Below are positions 36,331 to 48,894 of a stretch of DNA of 64,000 nucleotides, piece by piece. The stretch's first letter is position 1, and every line of letters starts with the position of its first letter. Position numbers and translations under genes: made by a program. A model generated the notes under the pieces. That model searched no databases, was not told the DNA's origin, and saw nothing but the letters and a program-made list of their open reading frames with translations. This stretch comes from Dactylonectria macrodidyma (lineage: Eukaryota; Ascomycota; Sordariomycetes; Hypocreales; Nectriaceae). Where the stretch lies: assembly GCA_020744425.1 (NCBI GenBank), contig JAGMUV010000005.1, positions 620,001-684,000 of the forward strand. Reading direction: 5' to 3'.

Positions 36331-39070
36331 GGTGAGAGTAGACGGATGGTCAGCTGCTCTCTGTGTACGTGTGCAGGTTCCTTTCAAGCCAGGATGAAGG
36401 GCATTTGATTCTATGGACATATATATACTCAACACTCGGCCTCTAGTAGTGAGATTGCGCAATACCCCCCGTGGGGGAGTCAATGATGCAGATACTGACT
36501 TAAGGAGTGCAAAAGGCGCTGAATCGGTACTTGATTTAATGTCGCGATAGAAGATGCAACTTTCGTGCTTGATGCTCCTCCAATTACCGTACATGTTTGG
36601 GCGGTTTTTGTCGATCATTTCCTATCGCCGTTGCGAACGATGTCACTTTAACCAGGGCGTGTGTGATTCGTCAGCCACACATGGAAGGTGTAATTCAGGC
36701 CACTATTTAGTTATTATCTCTTTATAATAGCTAATGTATCACCTCTGCTAGTTCTGAAACTAGGTAATTCTCTGCCTGCTTAAGACACTCAGCTGGAGTC
36801 TTTTTAATAATATAATAGAGCTATTATTTTATTCATCCCTTGTTAAGGTTGATCTGTCAGGGTACTACATAGGTGTCTGGAAGGTAGGTATTGGTGTGTA
36901 TGTAAGCGTTCATTCGGCAAGTGCATGCCGGGCAATCCCCGCGTACCTACGAACTAATCTTGCAGCGATCCCGTGACCCTGTATCTACGATAAGGGCCAC
37001 AGCTCTCTAGGGCTCCAACTCTTATGTCCCTCTCCTGAAAGATTTCCCTTACAACTTCAGCTAGAGGAACCACATTTGCATTAATTAGATATTGCTTTAG
37101 AGAGTTGATTGCAAGTCGTCGCCCTTATAAGACAGTTTCTATGAACGAGATTCTGTTGGTGGGAGCGGCACTTCTGCGCAACACCAACCCAGGAGACGGA
37201 AATCCGGTGCAAGTCGCGGCGGCAGCTGGAGGCAGAGGTTTTCGGCAGCCACACCGCAACCAAAGAACGTCTATGAAGCAAGAGCACGCGCGCGTCTGCT
37301 TGATCAATTGATAAGATATAGGCACGAACAGAAATACATAGGAAAATGCGATCAAAGCTGCGGTGACAGCTGGCAAGGAAGGTGGTCAAATGGGCAATGC
37401 TCGTCAAGGCGAAAATTGAAGGGAAGAAAAAGCGAAGTCTTGCCTTTTGAAAGACTTGGCAATCTCCTCTTATGCCATTGGTCTAGCTAGAGAAACCGAT
37501 TTTCTGGGAATGTTATATAGGTCATAGAAAACATCAAGAGACCTATAGCCGCAACACAATATCTTTAGAGTAGACGGTTACGTCGAACTATATGTCATTA
37601 TGTGAAAACTCTGTTCCACCAATCTTACTACTTTGCTAACATACGTTTAGTCAATATAAATACCGAGAGTGATTGTTCGCCCATGGCGTTTCAACCTGGA
37701 GGAAACATCGCTAACTCCCTTAGTATCTAACGGCCACTTGAGGGCACGAAGGCTGGAATGGCGTATTGATTTTCCAATCTTGTCCGGATCCAGTTTTCCT
37801 CTATACCTATTCTAGCACTATGATGCAGCCTTGGAAAGAGTTGACCATTCTTCTCGACATCTGCTGCATGTAGCCATCCAGGCTCTCGAGGAGCTTCTGA
37901 ACCGCTCGGAATGTAGAAAGTCAACCCCCACAACCCGTACTTCATCCCTGAATGACACGGCTTCCCCCACTTCGCGTCCTCGTCCATGTCGCATTGTAGG
38001 AAAGGATCTCACCGAACAGAGTCCGTGGGCTAGGAACCATTTTTGGGGGGCGTCGCCGGCTCTGGGAACTACTTAGAGAATCTCTTTGAATTGAGGTGGG
38101 GTCAATATGAATTCGATGAACATAACTGGAGAATGAGATCACATTGTGCGGGGAAGTGTGTTACCGTCATAGCATACGTGGCCATGGTTGATCCCACTTT
38201 AATAGAACCCTGCTTGACTGACGCGTAATGTTATGGGAATTTGACGTTACGGAAAGCCCAGTTAGGTAGTTAGGAGGAGAGTAGTGGATGGCAGTTCCCC
38301 GGTGGGGCCGTAATCAAAGAAAACAAATTGTATGAACGAGCAACCTGGACTGGCTACGAGTGGGGCCGGTCTTTTTATATTTCTTCCGATTATGACGACT
38401 CGATTGAATCCTGGCGGGCTGCGCAACTTAATTGAATGATCCTTGCTTAGATTTAGATATCTTCTTCGGTTTATGCCGCAGTAGTCGTGATCCCTTCTAA
38501 TCATGTTAATGCTATCGTTTCTAACTGCCCCAACTAGATTAGGCTAAGAATCTGCCGTTACAGTCTCATGGACGTAAATAATACACCACTTAAGAGCTTA
38601 TAACATAAAGGTAGCAACTCAAGAACTCAGATGTTTGGACTATCACTGACCCCAGGATTTCGGCATGTGGGGTAGAACTCAACTTCGGGAAACGCGGGGA
38701 AGTCAGGGTTTCATCCGAGCGGCCACAAAGCTGCGGGTTGTCTCCTGTTAGTCTGCGTAGATCTGCGGTTTCCCCGCATACGACGTAGGTTGGGGCAAGG
38801 CTAGCAAGTTAGTAGAGTTGATGACGACTCAGGGCTCACGGCCGAGACGGCCTGGGGAAACTCGGCAGGTCAACTGCATCGTCGTTTTTATGATGGTGTT
38901 GTAATAATATATAAGGAGCTGGGTATTCCTTGGTCTGGAGCCTAGTTCCTCTTTAGACTTCTACTTGGTATCTCACTTTTGTTGACTTCCTAGCTTAACC
39001 TCGAAGCTTTCCGCGAACTTTGTTAAGCTCTGGTTGCTTTATTTTGAAACCAACCTCGTCCACCGCAAGA
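36331..39070. other. Intergenic, 2.7 kb
   Basis: Very AT-rich from about 36700 to 36850, including a 13 bp imperfect hairpin (36806-36818 with 36821-36833) with a 2 nt loop. This may be a relic of a small transposon. The rest shows no protein-like frame. The last 200 bp are the promoter of the secreted protein, with a TATA-like 'taatatataagg' near 38906. Confidence 0.45.
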
Positions 39071-40087
39071 ATGGTACGGATGTTTATGAATGCAGCAGCA
39101 GTTTTGGTCCTCGCGGTAGCGGGGTCCGCAATGCCTGCCAACGGTGTGGTCCACAGCAGTGAGTCGCGCAGATCAACCAGCGACTGCTCCCGGGACTCGA
39201 TGACGACTCTGGTCACTCAAATCTTGGATTCTATGGTGGCAAAAGACCCGTACAGCTTGCCGCTGGCAACGATCTATAAGGCGACCGAGAACTCGCACCC
39301 TGCAGCGCTCGGCATGATGACTTCATGGCGCACCGTGGCCGAGGCCGGCGACCCCAGCCTGCTGGCCATTGACACTACGAACTGCACGGCCTACTTCGCC
39401 TTGGCAGTTAGCGAAGGCAACGAAGCGACGGAAGCAGTCCTTCGGGGCAGAGTCGCGACGGTCGACGAGGAGATCACTGAGCTAGAGTTGTTCATCAACC
39501 GTGGCCGTGGCGACCACGGCTTCACATTCTCGGCCGATGAAGTCCCGTCCAACTATGAGCCGTTGATGAACCCGCCGGATAATCGCACCAAGGCGAGCCG
39601 AGAAACCTTGTGGGCTTTGAGTCAAGCCCTGTTCGCCGAGGGAAGCGCGTATTCAGTGACCGTCTCTGATGACTGTCTGTTCACCGAAGCCGGCGGGCAA
39701 GTCATCGATACCGGGCTGTACGGAAACGGTTCGAGCGACCCGCTCGGTTGCGTCTGGCCCGACGATCATCCTACTGACCTGAACGCACGAGTTGGCCTGG
39801 TTATCGATGAGGAGTTAGGCTTCGTCGTGACCAGCGGCATCATTCCGGGCACCGTCTACCCCTACCAGAATATCTCCGCTTTCATCCCGAATGATATGAC
39901 TTCCGCCCAGGAAGCGCAGGATGCGTGGATCGAGGAGATGAAAGCCCAGGGAAATTGGACCATGCTCTCTCCCACCGGGGCCACTGGTGACACTCTCGAA
40001 GTGCTCCAGTTCTACAACGGCGAGCTCCAGGCCATGCAGATCAATGTCTACCTCAGCGGCCCGAATATGACATCGCCCTGGTTGTAG
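39071..40087 (+). CDS. Small secreted protein, possibly DUF8021-like
   Basis: Intronless, 338 residues. ATG 39071 starts MVRMFMNAAAVLVLAVAGSA, a signal peptide; a more upstream start is not ATG. The mature protein has five Cys and several N-glycosylation sequons (NCTA, NRTK, NGSS, NISA, NWTM, NMTS), pointing to secretion. Seen blocks: CSRDSMTTLVTQILDSM at the start, DTTNCTAYFALAVSEG in the middle, and LVIDEELGFVVTSGIIPG near the end. The order Cys-start, Thr-x-Cys middle and a VDEE-type strand resembles the fungal secreted family DUF8021, which I recall but did not search. No catalytic motif is evident. It sits between two MFS permeases on the minus strand. Confidence 0.78.
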   Translation: MVRMFMNAAAVLVLAVAGSAMPANGVVHSSESRRSTSDCSRDSMTTLVTQILDSMVAKDPYSLPLATIYKATENSHPAALGMMTSWRTVAEAGDPSLLAIDTTNCTAYFALAVSEGNEATEAVLRGRVATVDEEITELELFINRGRGDHGFTFSADEVPSNYEPLMNPPDNRTKASRETLWALSQALFAEGSAYSVTVSDDCLFTEAGGQVIDTGLYGNGSSDPLGCVWPDDHPTDLNARVGLVIDEELGFVVTSGIIPGTVYPYQNISAFIPNDMTSAQEAQDAWIEEMKAQGNWTMLSPTGATGDTLEVLQFYNGELQAMQINVYLSGPNMTSPWL

Positions 40088-40721
40088 TATGCATCGTTGA
40101 TACGATGTCATGATTCTCAATCGAATTTGACAAAACATGTCAAAATGGGGTTCAGAGTGGTTGTGACCAGCGTGGCCAATCGCGCCAAGTTATCTTAGCA
40201 TGTGTATTTTCAACTTCAGCATCTCTCTTCTTATTCTGTCCTTTCGGTCAATCATGAACTGGGGTTTGACGGGTTAGTTGTTGCATTTGTTAGGATACGG
40301 AAGATCCGATGCGGCGTGTAAATTCAGATGATGCTATCCACATATAGCTATTGCTATTTTTCTCTATAACCACAGTCTTTACGGCCCTCAGCTAGTGAAA
40401 AATCAATAGCATTCTCATACACATTCAATTACGACTTGAATTATAGTAACTTGAATAAGAATTTATGTACCTTGTATCTATTTCTGATTAATGCCTAGAG
40501 TAAGTTACCATAGAAACATATATTAGCCACTGCAAAGGAATATACAATCTTGAATATTCAATATATATCGACAAGTCATAATAATAATCTTCTGCGACCC
40601 AGTGCAGAGCACAACTCATGTATGAGAGTTTCAACTCAGAATAATACGCAGTCCTTCGACGCCTCTCCACGACATGAATGACAACGTCTGGTGGGTGCTT
40701 CATTTCGACAACGCTCCGATC
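40088..40721. other. Convergent spacer, AT-rich
   Basis: 0.63 kb between the ends of the secreted-protein gene and the second permease. AT-rich, with no recognised feature. Confidence 0.5.
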
Positions 40722-42344
40722 TTAGATAAGGTATCTGAAACCTCTTTGCATGGCCATCACTTCCTCGTGACCGTCCTCAATCTCTGCTTGCGCAGTCTGC
40801 GCCGCGACATCCTGGTTCGTCTCCCAAGCAGACTCGCCGGCCTCAAGCTTCTTGTTCAAGCCGACCAAGATCATGCGGATGACGAAGCAACCCAAGATGG
40901 TGACGCCAAACATGGACAGCACGATGCCGTAGCTCTTGCGGTAGCCGTTCTCGGACAGTCCCCAGACGTATGATCCGGCCACGTTGCCCAGCTGGCTGAA
41001 GCCGTTGATCATGGCGATGGCGACAGCGCGCTTGGCGGGTGGGCGCGGGAAAGTAGAGCTGATCCACGAGTAGAATACGATGAAACCTGCGTAGGAGCTG
41101 GCCTGGAGAAACAGGGCGACGTAGCGGGCGGCAACATTCAGGGTTGACATGCTGATGATGAAGCCAAGCATGCCGACGCAAATAGGGCCTGTAATGTGCC
41201 AGAACTGCTACGAGTTAGCCAGATATCATGTAAGATATTGGGTGGGACATACCTTTTCCTGCGTGCGATCAGAGTGCCACGCGTTGATGAGTGACACGAT
41301 ACATGAGAACAGCCATGGCGGGGAGCTCATGAGCAGTGTTGGGACATAGCTGAAACCGAGTGTTCCAGTGAGTGTGGGCTACAGCTGGTTAGTTTTCGAA
41401 CTCAGAGAGTACATATAGAGACTTACAAAGAAGGCGTTGAATGAAAGACCAGTGACGTAAGCTGTGAATGTAATCATCATCAGGTAGATCTTGACGTCCC
41501 TGACCGCCAAGTTCAAGCCGTAAAAGACGCCATGCTCAACAGAATCGCTATCAGCCTCGCCGACATCCTCAATCATGCGCAGCTGCGCCACCTTGCGCTC
41601 CTCCTCGGTGAAGCCCCTCGAGTTATGCGGCAAGTCGGGGAGAATAAAGGCAGCCGAGATGGCAATGGCCATCGTCACAGCACCCTCGATCCAGAACAGC
41701 CAGCGCCACGCTGCGTGTCCGAGAACACCCTGCATGTTGGATAAGACGCCCGCACCAACCAGCGCAGAGAAGGCATTGGAGATGAGGTTGCCGCAGAACA
41801 GGATGGCGTTTCGCTTCGTCAGCTCGCGGCGCGTGTACCACTTAGACAGAATCAGGAGCGCTCCGGGGAGGAAGGCGGCCTCGATGAAACCCAGGAAAAA
41901 TCGGATAAGGACCATGCCGGCAAAGTTGTGCACGTTGCCGGACAGAGTCGACACCAAACCCCAGGTCAGCATGGCGCACGAGATGTAGAGAGAAGGTCGC
42001 TGAATCCGGTTGATGAACATGTTAGACGGGACCTGCATGAGAATGTATCCCACGTATAAGATGCTCAAACACGTCGCGTACTGCGTGTCGTTGAGTTTCA
42101 AATCGTCCTGTAGGCCCTTAAGTCTCGCGGCGGCGATGTTGTTGCGGTCCAGGTAGTTCATGATGTAGATGAGCACAAACAGGGCGCATCGCGAGTCCAG
42201 CTTGCGCTTCATGCTCTTCTCGACCCTCGCCCGATGAGCCGGATCCATCCCGCCAAGGTGTGTTCCTTGCGCGCGTGGCGAGTCGGTGCTGTTCTTAACG
42301 CCATCGAAGCCGTCGGGCAACGGCTTTGAGATATCGGTCGACAT
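40722..42344 (-). CDS. Second DAL5/TNA1-type MFS permease
   Basis: Three exons, 42344-41427, 41378-41253 and 41204-40722, with two 48 nt GT-AG introns, give 508 residues. Plasma membrane symporter of the anion:cation family; substrate unknown. Family marks: IYIMNYLDRNNIAAARLKGL, LSILYVGYILMQVPSNMF, the AMLTWGLVSTLSG block, RFFLGFIEAAFLPGALLILS, KWYTRRELTKRNAI and AAWRWLFWIEGA. Start ATG 42344 (MSTDISKPLPDGFDG) is preferred; the frame extends upstream only to a non-ATG codon. It differs from the permease at 34.5-36.3 kb in sequence and intron positions, so it is not a recent tandem duplicate. Frame intact. Confidence 0.91.
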
Positions 42345-44248
42345 GTTGGCGAGTTGGTTTATGGGAACGCGCCTCGAGATATCGATTCTGTTTCGATCGA
42401 GGTTTCGTAGATGATGTTGCAGGCTCAATTGAATCAGCTAGGTTATCTTCTTGTCAGATAACTAGCCGAAAGCAAGAACAACAACACAGACTTCGGCGGT
42501 AGACCTAAATGACGTCGAAGTGCCTTGAGTGAAGTCAAAGCAAGCTCAAGCCGATGGTTTTGTTCTAGAAAGAAAAAAAAACCATGATTCAGAGGCGGTC
42601 AAGTAAGGGCTGCATTGTTACATCGTTTACATCATGATGGCCAACATAAAGATATTTGGCGGGGTAAGATCTCCGCAGACAACCGGTCATCTGCACACTT
42701 CGCCCCCGGGAAATCAAGGTTCTGACTCGCAAACGGTCAAGATCGCCACGGAGACAGGCCCAAAACCATCGTCGTCACCCGGCCGTGAAACGACAGGGTA
42801 GGCGACCGAATGCTACGGCACGGGCCAGTGACACTGTCCCTCTGAGGGAGAAAAAGTCGCCCATAGTACAGTTGGGGAAGCAGCAAGGGTCTATTGGAGT
42901 TTCGCGGGGAGTTGCGCGGAGTTCAATGGGGAATCGTGCGGAGTTTTAGGTGTTTTGGTCCCACTGCAAAACTTTTATCCAGACCCGGCCCGAATTCCCC
43001 TACAAGCTCGACCTGTCATTCGATGGAGGCGGGGAAACTGTTAGCAATTGTTATCGAAGCGGAGAAATGGTTGGGGAGATGGGGCCAGGCAACAGTATTT
43101 TGACAATGTAACCTTACTCCAGATTCTTTTGCATCGGGGTCCCCAACCATCCGGCCAACTGTCTCCCGCCAATTATCTTCCGGTCAACCATCTTCGGTTC
43201 GGAGCTTTTGAGGTTCCCGGGACAGGGGCTTAAAAAAACTGACGGAGAGTGATTATCAAGCACCCAGATTGAGTAATGGTTCGCCGGTTGCCCACCTGTC
43301 AAGCTGCAAGAAGTCTACTGACTCGCGCTACCTCAATGAATCTCGGGCTTCGGGCTTTGCTCTTGTAGCTGTGGCATTGATAGCTTGATGAGGAATCTGA
43401 ACTAGGCGTTGAGAAGAGATCGAAGCGGCGACAGAATCTGGGGTTGCAACAAATGTTTCCAAATAGTACTCGGATCATTTCTAGCAACTTGCCGGTCCGT
43501 AGGCTCTAATTATATGCTAATTATCGGGGGTTTTTGTGCCCCACCCTAGTCCCATTCAATTTGCCATTCTGGTTTCACCTCCTGATCAGCTAACCGCAGC
43601 TTGCCAGGAAGTCTCCTACCCTATAGCTACCATATTCTTTCAGACAACCACTCAAAATGAAGAAGTATCATCCACCGTCTCGTGTTCCGCTTTATTCCTC
43701 TTGGAGAGCTATATTTGAATTTATACCTCACTCAATCGTTGACAGCGATTCATTGTGAAAGAAAGTGACTTTGACCTTGAAAAGATGTTTCCAGGAGTAT
43801 ACATATGAATCACATGTAACCGAGCTTCTACAACTTTACTCAGATCGACAGCATGCGTTCGGTTTGTCCATAAGATATAAGCGTGAATCTCTCCGATTGG
43901 ACAACTCTGTGCATCATGTAACGCTGCAGCCCTAGCCAGCATGCTGGCAGGTGTCGAGTAAAGAGTCGTACGCTTCTCCTCCAGAGCAAAGGATCTCTGA
44001 TCAACAGGGGTCGCAGCCCCACGAAGGTATGATGTCAACGTTGGCTAGTTATTACGCTTACTCATATGGGTGGTGCGTCTAATAATCTCCGATAAAAGGG
44101 CGGACTCTAGCTAAAAAACATGTTTTACACTTCCTCTCAACAGTTCCTCTGAACCTGAGTAACTTCGATACACAGATCATCTGTTAAAGAAAGTACACAA
44201 CCTTTAGGAACTGCCAAACGGCCATTTCCAGTACTAATACTGCATCTC
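42345..44248. other. Intergenic, 1.9 kb
   Basis: Promoter of the second permease and 3' flank of the reductase gene. A 105-codon minus frame at 43721-44038 shows no known motif. No RNA gene or repeat recognised. Confidence 0.45.
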
Positions 44249-46403
44249 TCAACCCCACACATCTTCCAAGAAGCCTCCCATTCTCCTCCATCGCACCCAC
44301 CATTCATCTCGCTCAGCCTCACTCCAACCTCTCGCCGAAGAAGCGCAAGCCTTCAACGTAGCCGCAACTTCTCTAGACATGGCAGCACGCCCGCAAACAT
44401 ATACCCTCGCGCTCTCGTCGAGGATCAATGCACCAAGTTCTTCACCTCTGGCCTTGACGGCGTCTTGAACATACCCTCGGCCCGGCTTTCCAACATAGTT
44501 TTTGCGAGAGTAAACGGGAATGATCTCAGCGCCCGGCAAGCTTGCAGCGGCTTCCTCCAGCTCCTTTTGATAAATGAAATCCTCCTCGGGACTTCGGCAT
44601 CCGAAGAACAACAGAGTTCGTCCCACGGGTCTACCCATGGCATGTAGTCGGGCTCTCTCCAGCAAGAAACCTCGGAATGGCGCTACTCCTGTGCCTGCTG
44701 CTACCATTATGACGGTTGTAGGAGATGTCGGTGGGCGGAAAGTGGATTTGCGGACAGCCACGTGCAACCGAGGATCCGGATCTCTGTGGATGTAATGGGA
44801 TAGTTGTGACATCGGTGTTTGTGAGTTTGCCAAAAGAGAGGCAGAGTGAAGGTAGTTGGATGCTACGCCATGAATTGATTCACTAGGCGTTCCTGGCAAA
44901 GCAGTTTTGACGACGAGGGCCGTGACACTTGCAACCTTGGGAGAGATGATGCTGCTGCTCGATATGGAGTAAAGTCGTGGATGCGACGCGCTTAATGTTT
45001 CAATGATAAAAGCCAATGGGATGGTTGCCCACGCTCCATTCTCTTGCAATCCCTGTGATTGTACAGAAAACTCCAAAAGTCGTCCAAGTGTGAGGTAGTG
45101 CTTTTGAGAAAACGCCGCGTGCTTGGCTTTGTCTTTGACCAGAATGTCGAGAAAGGACTTGACAGAAGGTGATGGAGCGAACTGTACTAATGCATCGATT
45201 GTGTCTAGTGAAACAGCCGCGCAGATCTCAAGATAGTGTCGGAAGAGGACTTCAGGGGTAGTTGGAGTAGGAACGGGGACCTTGATGGTGGAATCAAGCG
45301 ATTTGATAGACAACGGAACGCTCCTGCTGTTGGTCAATCCGAGCAGACGAAGCAGCCGCTCAACTTCATCGTCCGGATTCACAGGCCATACGACCAGATG
45401 ATCACCTGTCTTGTAGCTCATTCCGGGGACCTCTGTCAAGTCAAAATCCAGATGGATGCAGTTCCGAGCAGAGTCATGGAAAAGCTCGTGAGCGTTGCGA
45501 ATCGGCAAGGAGACCGCAAGCGACGTCGAGGCGACACGCTTCTGTACTGGGGCTCCCGTGTGTAGATCAATGACATCGAGAGAGTCATCTTGGTCGACCC
45601 TAAGACCAGGCAGGTAAACGGGCTCTCGCTCCTCAAGTTTCAATCGGTACTTCAACGCAACAAGCAACGATTCCTTCCACTGGGAAAACTGCGCCTCGGT
45701 GTTTCCTTCAGCATCATCAGCCTTTGCCAGAGGTAGAATCATCCTTGCTCCGGCGTTGTCAATAGCCGTAGTCACCACGTCGATGACCCGGTTGTAATGC
45801 TGGTAGTTGCTGTTGCCCAGGCCCAGAGCAGCATAATTCAGATTTTCAAGCGGTTGTGGGGTCCTGCTCTGAAGATGCTTCCAAAGGTCCGCGGCGTTAT
45901 CTGGAGGGTCACCTTCACCGAACGTGGAGATGATGAAGATAACGGGCTTTGATGCAGGGATAGCCGCGATGGTGTCTGCATCATAGTCTGAGAGGTCGGC
46001 AGAAATTGCTTGAAGACCAAACCGGAGGCGACAGTCTCGAGCAAGCCGAGCAGCAAATGCTTCTGCTGTTCCAGACTGAGATCCCCAAAAGATGACGGCA
46101 TCTTTGTTCTATTTACTGTGTCAGACTCTTGTTGCACTTAGTGAGCTACAGACGGGTATATACCGATTCTTCCAACAACGTTGCGATATTTCGGCTCTTC
46201 TTGTGGCGCCCTTGACTATTTCCATTCTTCGACTGGGGCTTCTCGAAGAAAACATGACGGTTAGGGTTAGGTCGAGCCCATGGCTTGTAGAAGATGACGG
46301 CTGAGCTGGCTGCGAGAGCCAGAAGTGCTGCGACATCACCGACAGTTTGGGGTGATGCCGCCTTCAGCACCTCGGACATATCGAATGTGTCGGAGAGCAT
46401 CAT
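44249..46403 (-). CDS. NADPH-cytochrome P450 reductase, non-canonical paralogue
   Basis: Two exons, 46403-46164 and 46108-44249, around a 55 nt intron (GTATAT...TAG) give 699 residues. It passes electrons from NADPH through FAD and FMN to P450 enzymes at the ER membrane. Domains: N-terminal anchor (VGDVAALLALAASSAVIFYK), flavodoxin with GSQSGTAEAF, STFGEGDPPDNA and LGLGNSNYQHYN, FAD domain with PRLYSISSSS and the GVASNYL strand, NADPH domain with AGTGVAPFRGFLLERA, LLFFGCRSPEEDF and YVCGRAAMSREV, ending EDVWG. All cofactor motifs are kept. It looks clearly diverged from the housekeeping fungal reductase I remember (for example in the FMN loops and C-terminal region), suggesting a pathway-specific copy. 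Divergent from the P450 gene at 47264; the two probably work together. Confidence 0.93.
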
Positions 46404-47263
46404 GCCAAATTTGATGGATGTGGAATCCCTGCCTAGAAAGAAAGTGGTTGACCCTTTCTCGTCCTGAGGAGGTTGGAGGATTTTTAAATGCGTTGCATCT
46501 CCACGACGAGCTGATCAACTGCTTTCCCCCCGGGGTAAGTAGACGATATTCTTAGCCCCATACTTGGAACTTCGCAGACTGACACGATCTCAGTCGATCG
46601 CTGACAATCGGCTAGACTTTCAGTTGGAGACCCACCACCAGGCACAGGATCCGAGCTAGGCGAGTCAGACTGATCAAGAAATTCGCCTCGACTTTCTGCA
46701 TTTGACAATCGGATTAGCTCTGATACTGGCCAATGACTACTTGTGATTTCAATTGGGGTATCCTGACTAGCGCAAGGAACCTTGTTTAGACAAGCGTCCC
46801 CAAAAGTAGTCAGCTCGATGTAGAAAGTCTGGACGATGTGCTAAATCTCAGAAAGCATCTCCGGCTCCTGAGTGGGAGCGTGAGACCAGATGCTCTTCAG
46901 AGGTTGAGCTGGGACCCAGTGACATGCTCGCCACGGCTCCATAACGTGAACAGCTGGTCCCGTCCATGCGGGATATACAGGCTGACAACTAGATTAGGGC
47001 GGGGTAGTTTATTCATCGACAACAGATCGGATCCGGGGATCTGTCCGGTATCTTGATAGACCCCAGTCTGGAATGTAGTCCCGACCTTCCACAACGTGAT
47101 TGAGATAATAGATTACAACGTGTGGAGAATATGGGCTTAATTGGGCATCGAAATTAGAGTCCTCGGACACTGAGAAGTGTTAAATATCCATCCCGGACAT
47201 CTAGTCTACATCCATCTTCAACAATTTGTCAAGACCGAGAGTCAAGTCACTTCTATTCTCAAG
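46404..47263. promoter_or_regulatory. Shared divergent promoter of reductase and P450
   Basis: 860 bp between the two divergent starts. It may hold binding sites for the neighbouring Zn2Cys6 regulator; CGG triplets occur (e.g. near 46858 and 46934) but I cannot define a site. Confidence 0.5.
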
Positions 47264-48894
47264 ATGTATTCCATCTTGGTGCCCGCGGGCATTGTGTCCT
47301 TTTTGTTCGTGTACTTTATCGTCAGCCCTATCTTCGTCTACTTTCTAGACCGCAAAGGCTTCCAAAAGTACCCTACCATCAACCCCATTGCCGGAATCAC
47401 CGACCTTGGGTATATGTATGAATACTACAAGGGCTTCAGCACTAAGAGCCTCAGCCGTTCAAAGCGCTTGAACGAGCTTCACAAGGTTCACCCCGTCATC
47501 CGCATCGGGCCCAACGCGTTGTCATTTTCCGGAGTCCAGGCCATCAAGGTGAGACAATGTTCCATTCAGATGAGGCGAAATTAATCGTTGACGTGGTGAT
47601 AATACAGGACATTTACGGCCATGGTACGCCTTGCACCAAAGACACCTTCTACGAAGTCACGGCCGGCACGCACTCTCACCTTGCCGATGTTGTCGAAAAG
47701 GCCGAGCACGCTCGCAAGCGAAAGGTACTTTCGTCCGCTTATGCTCTCAAGAACCTGGAAGACTGGGAGTTCAAGGTCGCCGAGAAAGCAGACCAGTTCC
47801 TCAAAGCCTGTGACGCATCATGCACCTCCCCGCTCAAGGCTGGTACGATCCCTGAGCCTTCTGACTTGAGATTCGACTATCGCAAGTATTCCAACTTCTT
47901 CAGCATCGATGCTATTGCCGATATTGGCATCTCTGAAAAACTCGGCATGCTCGTCCGCGGCGATGATACTTGCTCTGCGGAACGCATGGATGGCACGTTC
48001 CATGAAGTCCACTTCCGCGATGCTCTCCATAGTCTCGCTCGCGCTCAGACCCATCTCGTCTGGGGCTACTCTTGGTTCAAATTCAACACATTTTTAGCAA
48101 CACTTGTGTCTAAGGACTTCCGGCGCATGATGCATCTCGACCGTTCCTGGGGCGACTTGGTCTACCACCGCGCCCGCAAGAGGATGGCTCGATATGAGGC
48201 CGGCGAAATCCATGACGATTTCTTCCAGGCCCTCATGCAAGATAAAGGTGGAAACGATCATAACCTCGACTGGGGCGAGATTGTTGCCGAAATCAACATC
48301 ATGATGAATGCAGGCTCCGACACCACTGCTATGGCTATGGTCAATGTTATGTACTACCTCCTCAAAAACCCAACCGTCCTTGAGAAGCTTCGCGAAGAGG
48401 TCGACACTGTACTTGACCCTGATGAGATCGTTGCCCCATACGACAAGGTCAAACACCTGCCATATCTCCAAGCCGTGCTTAACGAGTCCCTACGAATTGC
48501 GCCACCCGTCATCTTCAGCCTGCCCCGGAAGACTCCAGCCGAAGGTTGTCAGATTTCGACAGAGTTTGTTCCGGGAAACACCACTGTTGGCATCTCGGCT
48601 TATGTGGCTCACCGCGACGAGGAGGTGTTCCCTGATGCGGAGACCTTCAAACCCGATCGCTGGCTGGGCGACAAGGGACGTGAGCTGCAACGCGGCTTCA
48701 TCGCATTCAGTGCAGGTGCTCGAGGCTGTATCGGTCGTAACATTTCCTATCTAGAGCAGACTGTTCTTCTCGCCAGCGTCGTCCATCGATACGAACTAGC
48801 ACTTGCAAACCCGGATTGGGAGCCTGAGGTGGTGGAGACGACGAACATGTGTATGAAGGAGTTGCCAGTCAAGGTGTGGAGGCGAGAGTTGTGA
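47264..48894 (+). CDS. Cytochrome P450 monooxygenase
   Basis: Two exons, 47264-47548 and 47608-48894, around a 59 nt intron (GTGAGA...CAG) give 523 residues. ER-anchored monooxygenase: MYSILVPAGIVSFLFVYFIV is the membrane anchor. Seen: the ARKRKVLSSAYALKNLE C-helix block, I-helix AGSDTTA, ExxR in NESLRIAPP, FKPDRWL, and heme loop FSAGARGCIGRN with the Cys thiolate. All parts for activity are present. The sequence resembles fungal P450s commonly annotated as benzoate 4-monooxygenase- or pisatin demethylase-like, so an aromatic substrate is plausible but not shown. It lies between its likely reductase (divergent) and a Zn2Cys6 regulator gene that ends 120 bp downstream on the other strand. Frame intact. 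Confidence 0.95.

Noticed and set aside
43721..44038. 105-codon minus-strand frame
   Set aside because: No known motif, no good neighbours or exon pattern.
46255..46270. Two telomere-like units (ggttagggttagg)
   Set aside because: They lie in the coding sequence of the reductase (Pro-Asn-Pro-Asn) and are too short for an interstitial telomere.
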